64,000 bases of DNA, taken from the NCBI RefSeq assembly GCF_038096165.1, contig NZ_CP151076.1, positions 3,159,501 through 3,223,500 of the forward strand, read 5' to 3'. The position numbers and the translations under genes were made by a program. This document shows positions 47,652-54,631 of the stretch, in pieces (position 1 is the stretch's first letter; the number at the start of each line of letters is the position of its first letter). Source of the stretch: Pseudomonas sp. G.S.17 (GTDB lineage: Bacteria; Pseudomonadota; Gammaproteobacteria; Pseudomonadales; Pseudomonadaceae). Below the pieces are notes generated by a model. That model was not told the origin of the DNA and searched no databases. It worked only from the letters and a program-made list of their open reading frames with translations.

Positions 47652-48626
47652 ATGGCAACGAAGAAGAAATTACAGGCGCCTGAAACGGCCCTGGTGTTGC
47701 GTACTTGCTACGCAGATATGACCAGTCACGGCGGCTTCCAATGGCCCGATGAAGTGGGCGCTGTCGTGACCGCTTCGGACTGGCGTAAAGATGACGAATG
47801 CGGCCATGGTCTTCATGGCTGGTTGTTCGGGCAAGGCGATTCTGGTGCAAGCAGCAGCATCGGTAAACCTGACGCTAAATGGCTGGTGGTCGAAGTGCCG
47901 CTGCCATCCATTGTCGCGCTGGGTGGAAAAATCAAATTCCCGTCATGCACAATTCGTCACATCGGCGACAAGCTGAGTGCCACTCAATATCTGCTTGAGC
48001 ACGAAGTGCGCGCTGCGAGTGTCGCGGTTATTGGGGTCACGCTCACCGGCGGCGACGACTCAACGCTCACCGGCGGCTACCACTCAACGCTCACCGGCGG
48101 CAACCACTCAACGCTCACCGGCGGCGACGACTCAACGCTCACCGGCGGCTACCACTCAACGCTCACCGGCGGCAACCACTCAACGCTCACCGGCGGCTAC
48201 GACTCAACGCTCACCGGCGGCTACGGCTCAACGCTCACCGGCGGCTACGACTCAACGCTCACCGGCGGCGACCACTCAACGCTCACCGGCGGCGACGACT
48301 CAACGCTCACCGGCGGCTACGGCTCAACGCTCACCGGCGGCGACCACTCAACGCTCACCGGCGGCTACGACTCAACGCTCACCGGCGGCTACGGCTCAAC
48401 GCTCACCGGCGGCTACGACTCAACGCTCACCGGCGGCTACCACTCAACGCTCACCGGCGGCTACCACTCAACGCTCACCGGCGGCGACAAATCCGAACTG
48501 AGAATCCGTAAGTGGTGCAGTAAGTCTGAGCGCTACCGAACCTATCAGGCATATGTCGGCGAAGACGGAATCGAAGCTGAAAAGGCTTATCGACTGGGCG
48601 AGAACAATAAGTTCGTTCTCGCCTAA
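47652..48626 (+). CDS. Octapeptide-repeat protein resembling ice-nucleation repeats
   Basis: 324 residues, ATG behind GAGGAAG. Residues 1-130 are a globular domain (ALVLRTCYADMTSHGGFQWP, WLVVEVPLPSIVALGGKIKF). Then 18 octapeptides of form STLTGG-(Y/D/N)-(D/H/G), for example GGYGSTLTGGYDSTLTGG, which match the AGYGSTxT units of Pseudomonas ice-nucleation proteins including the TxT motif. A 45-residue C-terminal cap (LRIRKWCSKSERYRTYQAYV then GEDGIEAEKAYRLGENNKF) is shared, from memory, with uncharacterised phage repeat proteins. Expected fold: beta-solenoid. Not exported; no signal peptide. Confidence 0.75.
   Translation: MATKKKLQAPETALVLRTCYADMTSHGGFQWPDEVGAVVTASDWRKDDECGHGLHGWLFGQGDSGASSSIGKPDAKWLVVEVPLPSIVALGGKIKFPSCTIRHIGDKLSATQYLLEHEVRAASVAVIGVTLTGGDDSTLTGGYHSTLTGGNHSTLTGGDDSTLTGGYHSTLTGGNHSTLTGGYDSTLTGGYGSTLTGGYDSTLTGGDHSTLTGGDDSTLTGGYGSTLTGGDHSTLTGGYDSTLTGGYGSTLTGGYDSTLTGGYHSTLTGGYHSTLTGGDKSELRIRKWCSKSERYRTYQAYVGEDGIEAEKAYRLGENNKFVLA
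48039..48488 (+). repeat. 24-bp tandem coding repeat (about 18.75 units)
   Basis: Units such as ACGCTCACCGGCGGC plus a variable TAC/GAC/AAC and GAC/CAC/GGC codon pair and TCA. Variation is limited almost entirely to two adjacent codons, a sign of strong homogenisation. Confidence 0.95.
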
Positions 48627-48688
48627 CACCACACCCCCTCACCCCTATACCGGGCTCTGAGGTAAATGACTGGGATGGGAGATAGAAG

Positions 48689-48904
48689 ATGGATGCCACT
48701 CCAAAGAAAACTTACACCGTGACGCTGACGGCTCAGTGCACGGTCGTGATTGAGGCTGATAGTGAAGAAGAGGCCGGAAACGTAGCAATGATCGACACGC
48801 CGCTTCACAAGTTTCAGATTGAGACGGGCGATCAGATCAGAGAGCTTGAGCCAATCGAAGTGGAGCGACACATGCGCCACGCCGATCACTTCATCCCGGC
48901 CTAA
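48689..48904 (+). CDS. Small DpnD/PcfM-like protein
   Basis: 71 residues. KTYTVTLTAQCTVVIEADSE with EEEAGNVA fits the short strand-strand-helix proteins of the DpnD/PcfM type (Y.V.....V...V.A.S.EEA). C-terminal half IRELEPIEVERHMRHADHF. Role unknown. Confidence 0.55.
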   Translation: MDATPKKTYTVTLTAQCTVVIEADSEEEAGNVAMIDTPLHKFQIETGDQIRELEPIEVERHMRHADHFIPA

Positions 48905-48934
48905 CCCACCCCATCAACGCAACGGAGCAAGACA

Positions 48935-49123
48935 ATGAGTGACCCTAGGCCAAAACCATGCCCGGTGTGCGGCGGTGATGATCTGGAAGTGGACAGCGCC
49001 ACCAATGCAGCGAGCTGGGTGCAGTGTCGAGATTGCGATCACAAGCTTCAGCACGCCTGCTCTGAAGAAGCGGTGGTGCGCCGCTGGAACAAGCTGGATC
49101 GTACACCCCAAGCCACCGCATAA
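48935..49123 (+). CDS. lar: Lar-like restriction alleviation protein
   Basis: 62 residues. PKPCPVCGGDDLEVDSA, WVQCRDCDHKLQHACSEEAV and RRWNKLDR follow the Lar pattern: CPxCGG, CxxC, EAxxxWN. Lar of Rac prophage reduces EcoKI restriction; many phage Lar-like proteins are untested. Good spacing from ACGGAGCAAGAC. Confidence 0.8.
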   Translation: MSDPRPKPCPVCGGDDLEVDSATNAASWVQCRDCDHKLQHACSEEAVVRRWNKLDRTPQATA

Positions 49124-49165
49124 CCGCCCTATGGGCAAGAGTACCGATCTCTTCGCGAGAGGAGA

Positions 49166-49274
49166 CATCGGCCTGCAATCTCGCCGGAACGTGAATACCG
49201 GTTACCCGCCAGCCCGTCACGGGGCAGCCAATACGGCGGGCTGAGGGTTCGCCCTCTGAGATTGCAGACCGATG
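49166..49274 (+). ncRNA. Candidate structured RNA: four-way cloverleaf
   Basis: P1: 49166-49182 pairs with 49258-49274, 17 bp with one C-A mismatch. Inside: P2 CCGG/CCGG (49184-49201), P3 CCCGCC/GGCGGG (49205-49210 with 49235-49240) containing GCCC/GGGC (49212-49225), and P4 GAGGG-TTCG-CCCTC (49243-49256), a UUCG-type tetraloop hairpin. Nearly all bases are used. No tRNA identity elements. Orientation is assumed plus as part of the pL operon. Confidence 0.6.
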
Positions 49275-49519
49275 TAAGAAGCCAACCCCGCACATGCGGG
49301 ACACCTTGCATCACAGCAACAACAGCAGATGAATGCGCAGGCTGATGCGCGAACGAAATGCCACAAGCGATGGAGTGACGCGGGCCTACTTAAAAATAGC
49401 GGATCGGTCCATCAGGCTGGAGATCAGTACCAGCCGTCTGCACCCAATTCCATAGGTGGCCACTGCCTGCCCAGTGAGCGAGCGACAGGAGATACGACTA
49501 TGTAAACGAACAGTGCGCC

Positions 49520-49580
49520 GAGGCGTTCAATCTCGGCACCGCCTCAGATACACCCGCACCCGGTTAACGCCGGGTTTTTA
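49520..49580 (+). terminator. Attenuator-like hairpins before DUF551 gene
   Basis: GAGGC/GCCTC (49520-49545) followed by ACCCGG-ttaacg-CCGGGT with TTTTT (49558-49579), an intrinsic terminator in the middle of the early operon. Read-through would require antitermination. Confidence 0.65.
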
Positions 49581-49600
49581 TTGCCCCGAATTCAATCGCA

Positions 49601-49647
49601 TGGAAACACCCGGCTCCTTTGCGGAATACAGCCGAGTGATGTTTCCA
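49601..49647 (+). other. Long hairpin upstream of DUF551 gene
   Basis: TGGAAACA (49601-49608) pairs with TGTTTCCA (49640-49647), inner stem CGGCT/AGCCG. Lies 32 bp before the start codon. Confidence 0.55.
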
Positions 49648-49679
49648 GCCGATTGTATTTGAACGATGAGGATTGAGTG

Positions 49680-49883
49680 ATGAGCGAATGGCGCAGATTG
49701 ATCGATTGTGAGCCGCATCAAGGCCAGCCTGTTCTGGTATTCGGCACGATTACCGAGGCCGCCGAATACTGGCGGCATGAGCCGGGCGTTCACGATGGAG
49801 ATACAGGCTTCTTCGATGCAAACGGTGACGACCTGATCGGCATCACCCACTGGATGCCACTTCCGCAGCCACCTACCGCATAA
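49680..49883 (+). CDS. DUF551 family protein
   Basis: 67 residues. EWRRLIDCEPHQGQPVLVFG ... ITHWMPLPQPP is the DUF551 pattern (W...P..G..VLV......V.HWMPLP.PP). Small phage protein found in many early operons; role unknown. Confidence 0.8.
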   Translation: MSEWRRLIDCEPHQGQPVLVFGTITEAAEYWRHEPGVHDGDTGFFDANGDDLIGITHWMPLPQPPTA

Positions 49884-49903
49884 CCAAGCCTCTGGAGGCA
49901 GTC

Positions 49904-50347
49904 ATGAGCGCACTACGAAAACTTCAACAACGCTGGGACGACATGCTGCCCGAAGAGGATGGCGATTTTCTAGAATCAACCGCAGGCAAGGAATGGCTGG
50001 AGAAGTCCACTGCAAGGCTGATGTCTGGCCGCGATGTGATGAAGCCAAACCCGTTTGGTCGGGATGGGGTGCTGGTCATCAGCCAGCATCTGGTTGAGTC
50101 GGTAGCCAATCACCTGTCAGCCAATGGCGGTGATAACTACGCAATCGAGCGGATCCTGATCGAAGTCATGCGGCGCGCTCACAAAGATGACGTGCTTTAT
50201 CAGCTCGCCTCCGAAGCCCTCGGTGTTGATGAGGGTGAGTGCCGGGTCGTGCAGGATCTGGCGCTGGAGATTCTGTCTCCGCTCGCCGAAGAGTACGCCG
50301 ACGCTGCTCGGGATGACGATAAAGCGCAGTCGGAGTGTGGGTTTTGA
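49904..50347 (+). CDS. Unknown early phage protein (147 aa)
   Basis: Helical. LRKLQQRWDDMLPEEDGDFL, ERILIEVMRRAHKDDVLYQL, acidic C-terminus. Ends overlapping a TTG start (TTGA). No named family. Confidence 0.6.
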   Translation: MSALRKLQQRWDDMLPEEDGDFLESTAGKEWLEKSTARLMSGRDVMKPNPFGRDGVLVISQHLVESVANHLSANGGDNYAIERILIEVMRRAHKDDVLYQLASEALGVDEGECRVVQDLALEILSPLAEEYADAARDDDKAQSECGF

Positions 50348-50538
50348 GCCCTCATATCGTCATAGACGAATATCTAGACACCGTCGGATCGCCTACATGC
50401 CCTCCTCTGTACGAGGAAATAGCGCTGCGCAATATCAAAAGGCTGAGGGATTCGGGGCAGATCACAACCGAAGAATTCCACCACTACTGCAAACGGCTGA
50501 CGGACACGCTTGAGCGCCGGCCAGGGAGAGCGAAATGA
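50344..50538 (+). CDS. Unknown small phage protein (64 aa)
   Basis: TTG start coupled to the previous stop. PPLYEEIALRNIKRLRDSGQ ITTEEFHHYCKRL reads as two helices. Overlaps the next gene by ATGA. Confidence 0.5.
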   Translation: MSPHIVIDEYLDTVGSPTCPPLYEEIALRNIKRLRDSGQITTEEFHHYCKRLTDTLERRPGRAK

Positions 50539-50726
50539 GCCAGCCAATTGTTAAATCTCTGGCCGATGAACAGCTTGAAGACATTCTAAAGCTGCCTCGC
50601 GAAACCCTGGTCTTCGAGCTTGATAATCAGGTCAAGGGCGACTGGCCCCTGCACGCTCGCGACAACAGTTCCTTTATGGAAGGCGACTGGGGATTTGATC
50701 CTCGGGGCCGACTGGTGGAAATGTGA
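50535..50726 (+). CDS. Unknown small phage protein (63 aa)
   Basis: LADEQLEDILKLPRETLVFE helix then WGFDPRGRLVEM. ATGA overlap upstream and ATGTGA overlap downstream, which supports the frame. Confidence 0.5.
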   Translation: MSQPIVKSLADEQLEDILKLPRETLVFELDNQVKGDWPLHARDNSSFMEGDWGFDPRGRLVEM

Positions 50727-50842
50727 CCCGCTCCCAGCGTGCCAAGCGCTTCGCGTTCTGGCGCGGCAGCTTCCCGGTCCTCTTCGCGGTAACTGTCGTA
50801 TTCCTTGCGACCGCCCTCGCCGACCGCATCGCCCCGCTCTAA
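50723..50842 (+). CDS. Tiny membrane protein (39 aa)
   Basis: GTG start overlapping the previous stop. Basic N-terminus (TRSQRAKRFAFWRG), one membrane helix (SFPVLFAVTVVFLATALA). Typical of small phage membrane peptides; function unknown. Confidence 0.5.
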   Translation: MTRSQRAKRFAFWRGSFPVLFAVTVVFLATALADRIAPL

Positions 50843-50859
50843 CAGGCAAGGAATCCAAA

Positions 50860-51375
50860 ATGGCTATCGACACTCGGGCACACAGCCCGGAGCGCATTGT
50901 TGCGCCCGCTCCGCTCCCGCACATCAGCCGAAAAGCTCTGAAGCGCGTCAAGAACCCACTTCCAGCCCCGACCGTGTGCCGGTACTGCGGCGGCGACGTT
51001 GAGCTTGTCTGCAATTCGCAAATATACAACGGCCGCAGCTACGGGGAATGGCCGTACGCCTACCTGTGCTCTGACTGCAAAGCTTATGTCGGCTTGCACC
51101 CATCGACTGATATACCGTTGGGAACGCTTGCAGCCAACCAGCTTCGTAAGGACCGAAATGCCAGCAAGGACTTGTTTCACCAGTTGAAAGAGTTGCGCGG
51201 TTTCAGCCGGAATCAGGCTTACCAGTGGCTATCGGAGAGGATGGGTGTCCCTGTCTCTGAATGTCACTTCGGATGGTTTGAGCCTGAGCAGTGCGCCGCA
51301 GCGTCCAGTATTTGCAGCGCCGCGCTGAATGAAAGCACGGCAATGGGCAGAGCATTCGCCAAGGCTCGCCGCTAA
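50860..51375 (+). CDS. DUF3268 zinc-finger protein
   Basis: 171 residues from MAIDTRAHSPERI. CRYCGGDVELVCNSQIYNGR, YLCSDCKAYVGLHPSTDIPL GTLA, and NQAYQWLSERMGVPVSECHF match DUF3268: two CxxC pairs holding zinc, YVG.H..TD.PLGTLA. Early phage protein, role unknown. The upstream in-frame extension is rejected because it overlaps three real genes. Confidence 0.85.
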   Translation: MAIDTRAHSPERIVAPAPLPHISRKALKRVKNPLPAPTVCRYCGGDVELVCNSQIYNGRSYGEWPYAYLCSDCKAYVGLHPSTDIPLGTLAANQLRKDRNASKDLFHQLKELRGFSRNQAYQWLSERMGVPVSECHFGWFEPEQCAAASSICSAALNESTAMGRAFAKARR

Positions 51376-51491
51376 CCCTTCACATTCAAATCGCCACACC
51401 AGCCCCGCACCACAAGGCGTCCCGGCGATAACCCTGCACATCTAATTTCACATATCACAGCGCCCCTCTCTGGTGGCGTGGAGAGATCGTT

Positions 51492-52616
51492 ATGTCCGCG
51501 AATATGCAACTGGTCCAGATCGACCACATAAGTGACGAGAACGCCCCTGCCATCTACGTCCAGAACGGCCTGAAGCCTTTCCTTCAGATGATCAAGGATG
51601 AGGTGTCTGGAGAGGTGCCTGATCTTTCCAGTCGCAAGGGCCGTGATCGCATAGCCAGCCTTGCAGCCACGGTCAGCAAGCGCAAGGCAGCAGTAGAAAA
51701 GCCTGGGCGCGACTACCTGCGCAAGATCAAAGAGCTACCCAAGGTCATCGAGGTCGAGCTGCGTGAATTTGTACGCGATGCAGATGCCTTGCGTGACGAG
51801 ATTCGCAAGCCGCTGACTGACTGGGAAGTCGCCGAGGTGGCTCGCCGCGACAAGCATGCCGACGCCATCCAGCGCCTCAAAGACTTGGCCATATTCACCG
51901 AGATGCCGTCGGCTGCATTCGTCGCCCAGGTGATTGCCGATCTGGAGTTGGTCGCTATCGACGACAGCTGGCAGGAGTTTTTGCCGGAAGCCGCCCAGGT
52001 GAAAGACAAGTCGCTTGTCACCCTGCGGGCGCTGCTGGCTGATCGGACAAAGGTTGAAGCTGATCTTGCCGCCATCGCCAAGTTCAACGCCGAGCAAGCC
52101 ATACGCGAACAGCAAGAGCGTGATGCAGCCATTGCCCGTGCCGCAGTTGAGCAAGCCCAGCGTGAAGCCGCAGAAGCAGTTCAGGCCGAACGTGATGCAG
52201 CGGCCCGGCGCGAACAGGCGCTGATTGATCAAGCCGCACAGGCCCAAAGGGACGCGGATCAGAAAGCCCGCGATGCCGAGGCCGCAGCCGCTAATCAGGC
52301 CCTTCAGCTGAAACTTGCCGCCTAGCGCGAAGAACGCCAGAAGCTTCAGGCCGAGCAAGACCGGGTTGCAGCCGAACAGCGCCAGGCGCAGGCAGTTGAG
52401 CAAGCGCGACTCGATGAGATAGCGCGTAGCGAACAGGCTGCCGCCGAAGATCGCAAACAGGCCGAGGCTCGCGAAGCAGACAAGGCGCACAAGGGCAGGA
52501 TAAACCGCGCGGCGCTTCAGGCATTTATCGACGGTGGCATGCCAGAGGATTGCGCCAAGAAGGCGGTGATCCTGATTGCAAGTCGCATGATTCCCGCCAT
52601 CCAAATTATTTATTAG
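51492..52616 (+). pseudogene. Coiled-coil early protein split by in-frame TAG
   Basis: Reads from ATG for 277 codons to TAG at 52323-52325, then stays open in the same frame for 96 more codons to TAG at 52614. Before the stop: GLKPFLQMIKDEVSGEVPDL, helical, long Ala/Gln/Glu coiled coil. After: a continuing coiled coil (REERQKLQAEQDRVAAEQRQ) and a terminal domain AALQAFIDGGMPEDCAKKAV with IPAIQI.Y, the usual end of this phage family. A CAG-to-TAG change is the simplest cause. The truncated form may be partly active. Confidence 0.7.
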
Positions 52617-52623
52617 GTGATTT

Positions 52624-53112
52624 ATGGATACCTCAAGACTGAGGGCGATGATCGACTACGACCCAAAAACAGGGGTGCTGACAAGGAAAGTTGATTTCGC
52701 GGCGAACTCAAAGTCTGGGACGCCGATAACTTGCACGAACGCCAGTGGATACATTCAGGCCGTCATTAAAACCAAGTTTTTTTATGGGCATCGATTGGCG
52801 TGGCAGCTTTTTTATGGAGAGGAGCCACGCTCTCGAATTGACCACATAAACGGCAATAAAAGCGACAACAGGATTGCAAATCTTAGGCTCGCCACTGCTG
52901 GCGAAAACGTTCAGAACTCAGGCCTTCGGAAGGACAACGTTAGCGGGGTGAAGGGGGTCAGCTGGAATCCTACCTACAAAAAATGGACCGCCAAAATCAA
53001 CAAAAACAGCGTGACTGTGTACGAAGCGTATTTCGACAGCCTTGAAGAGGCTGCACATGAGATCCGACTTCAGCGACTGAAGTATCACGAGCAGTTCTCA
53101 AATCACGGATAG
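52624..53112 (+). CDS. HNH endonuclease with AP2-like domain
   Basis: 162 residues. HRLAWQLFYGEEPRSRIDHI NGNKSDNRIANLR is the HNH_3 motif (H...N...N); the C-terminal SGVKGVSWNPTYKKWTAKIN and YFDSLEEAAHEIRLQRLKYH is an AP2/ERF-like DNA-binding part. This is the layout of free-standing phage homing endonucleases. Lower GC and AAA/AAC-rich codons differ from neighbours, indicating recent entry. It sits directly after the broken coiled-coil gene. Confidence 0.88.
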   Translation: MDTSRLRAMIDYDPKTGVLTRKVDFAANSKSGTPITCTNASGYIQAVIKTKFFYGHRLAWQLFYGEEPRSRIDHINGNKSDNRIANLRLATAGENVQNSGLRKDNVSGVKGVSWNPTYKKWTAKINKNSVTVYEAYFDSLEEAAHEIRLQRLKYHEQFSNHG

Positions 53113-53123
53113 CGAGGCCCTAA

Positions 53124-53267
53124 ATGAGCACACCCCGAATGGCCGCCCAGCTTGACTGGAGGACGGTCGGCAGCTTCTCGCCCGAGCGATTCGCCGGGGA
53201 TGAGCGCAAAGAGTACGAGGCAGAACAAGCCCGCATTGAGCGGGAATGGGACAACCAACCGCAGTAG
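53124..53267 (+). CDS. Small acidic phage protein (47 aa)
   Basis: MSTPRMAAQLDWRTVGSFSP then ERFAGDERKEYEAEQARIER. Begins 11 bp after the HNH gene and ends before the Sak4-like gene. Helical; the charge pattern and start context support coding, family unknown. Confidence 0.5.
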   Translation: MSTPRMAAQLDWRTVGSFSPERFAGDERKEYEAEQARIEREWDNQPQ

Positions 53268-53277
53268 CGAGGCAGCC

Positions 53278-53904
53278 ATGTCGACACTTTCACTAATTCT
53301 CGGCAAGTCCGGCAGCGGCAAATCCACTTCGCTGCGTAATTTCGATCCAAGGCAGGTCGCGCTGATTCAAGTCATCAAGAAGCCACTTCCATTCCCCGGC
53401 TCCAATGCCTGGAAGCCGCTGGTAACTGATGACCACGCACGAATCATCCATGCGGCGACCAACACGAAACGCAAGGTGATCGTGATCGATGATTACCAGT
53501 ACGTGCTCGCCAATGAATTCATGCGGCGCAGTCAGGAAAAAGGCTACGACAAGTTCAATGACATCGGCCGCCACACCTGGGACGTATTCGACGCCCTGCT
53601 CAAGCTGCCCGATGACGTTCGGATCTACATCCTCAGCCACACCGAGGAGAGCGAGACCGGCCAGATCAAGATGAAAACGGTCGGCAAGATGTTGGACGAC
53701 AAGATCACTCTGGAAGGCATGGTTACCATCGTTCTCCGGGCAATCGTTCAGGACGGCAAGAACTACTTCGCAACACGCAACAACGGGTCTGACACGACAA
53801 AAGCCCCGATGGGCATGTTTGAAGACCTGATCGACAACGACTTGGCCGCCGTGGACGCAGGCATCTGCGCCTACTACCAAATTGAATCCCCTATCGCCGC
53901 ATAA
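53278..53904 (+). CDS. Sak4-like phage ATPase (recombination)
   Basis: 208 residues from MSTLSLILGKSGSGKSTSLR (Walker A GKSGSGKST). Walker B KVIVIDDYQYVL, then RHTWDVFDALLKLPDDVRIY and HTEESETGQIKMKTVGKMLD. The P-loop core fits phage nucleotide-binding proteins (AAA_24) that include Sak4, a RecA-like annealing protein working with SSB. It is followed by an SSB-like gene and an exonuclease, as in other recombination modules. RecA-type activity is inferred. Confidence 0.78.
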   Translation: MSTLSLILGKSGSGKSTSLRNFDPRQVALIQVIKKPLPFPGSNAWKPLVTDDHARIIHAATNTKRKVIVIDDYQYVLANEFMRRSQEKGYDKFNDIGRHTWDVFDALLKLPDDVRIYILSHTEESETGQIKMKTVGKMLDDKITLEGMVTIVLRAIVQDGKNYFATRNNGSDTTKAPMGMFEDLIDNDLAAVDAGICAYYQIESPIAA

Positions 53905-53915
53905 GGAACCCTGCA

Positions 53916-54572
53916 ATGTTTGATCTTGACCAGAACTCAGCCCGATCCGCAGACAACAAGTCAGCGTTCATCGACGAAGCCGGGAAATACATTGGCGCCT
54001 TCACGCGCGCCGAATACATGGAAAAGTCAGAAACCGGTTCTACCGGCATCGGCTTCACCTACAAGACGCGGGAAGGCGCCGAGGCTCAGTTCTACCTTAA
54101 CCTGTCCTATCAGCACGGGACGAAGAACGACGGCGGTCACGCCACACTGAACGCGATTATGGCCTGCCTTCAGGTGCGAACAGTGGCCGACCCTCGACCA
54201 ATGGAAATCGAGAAGTGGAACAAAGACGCAGGTCAGCGCGAGAAGGTCATCATCAAGGGGTTCCCTGAGCTGGTAGGAAAACCGATTGGCCTACTGCTTC
54301 AGATGGAGATCGAGAAGAACAGCACTACCGGGATGGAGCGGCCGACCATCTTCGCGCCATTCAGCGCCGAATCCGAAAAGACCGCCTCGGAAATCCTCGA
54401 TACCCGCAGCCCCGCCCCCGCCAAGCTGGAAAAGATGGTTCAACAGGTGATGAAGAAGCCTGTCGTTGATCGTCGTCCGAAGGGTCATGCGCCAGCCGGA
54501 GGCAGCGGATACGCGGCCAGTCATGACGACTCAGCGCCACCAGCAGACTGGGACAACATCCCATTCGATTGA
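53916..54572 (+). CDS. SSB-like single-strand DNA-binding protein
   Basis: 218 residues. Beta-rich N-terminal part (AGKYIGAFTRAEYMEKSETG, IGFTYKTREGAEAQFYLNLS) and the C-terminal acidic tip PPADWDNIPFD, the SSB tail that recruits partner proteins. Located between the Sak4-like ATPase and the exonuclease. Known phage relatives are annotated as hypothetical or DUF669-like. Confidence 0.72.
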   Translation: MFDLDQNSARSADNKSAFIDEAGKYIGAFTRAEYMEKSETGSTGIGFTYKTREGAEAQFYLNLSYQHGTKNDGGHATLNAIMACLQVRTVADPRPMEIEKWNKDAGQREKVIIKGFPELVGKPIGLLLQMEIEKNSTTGMERPTIFAPFSAESEKTASEILDTRSPAPAKLEKMVQQVMKKPVVDRRPKGHAPAGGSGYAASHDDSAPPADWDNIPFD

Positions 54573-54595
54573 TAGCAACGACCACCACTCCCCAT

Positions 54596-54617
54596 GGGCG
54601 CTATTGAGCGCCCTTTT
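54596..54617 (+). terminator. Hairpin GGGCGCT-attg-AGCGCCC with TTTT
   Basis: Perfect 7-bp stem and TTTTCTTT, between SSB-like and exonuclease genes; a partial terminator or stabilising element in the operon. Confidence 0.7.
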
Positions 54618-54631
54618 CTTTGGAGCAAAGC

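Larger units (their letters stand above)
49124..49679 (+). other. 556-bp gene-free, structure-rich stretch
   Basis: Holds the cloverleaf candidate (49166-49274), a CCCGC/GCGGG hairpin (49287-49300), an attenuator-like pair (49520-49580) and a long hairpin (49601-49647). A 58-codon open frame at 49329-49505 has no ribosome-binding site and is not called. Confidence 0.6.

Noticed and set aside
48039..48488. CRISPR-like or minisatellite array
   Set aside because: The 24-bp units are in frame, encode octapeptides and have no spacers; differences fall on two codons only.
47977..48501. Plus-strand 174-aa frame of RSPAATTQ repeats
   Set aside because: Shifted reading of the octapeptide array; the real frame has start signals and globular ends.
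49329..49505. 58-codon frame in the structured stretch
   Set aside because: No ribosome-binding site and no recognisable pattern; RNA structure explains the region better.
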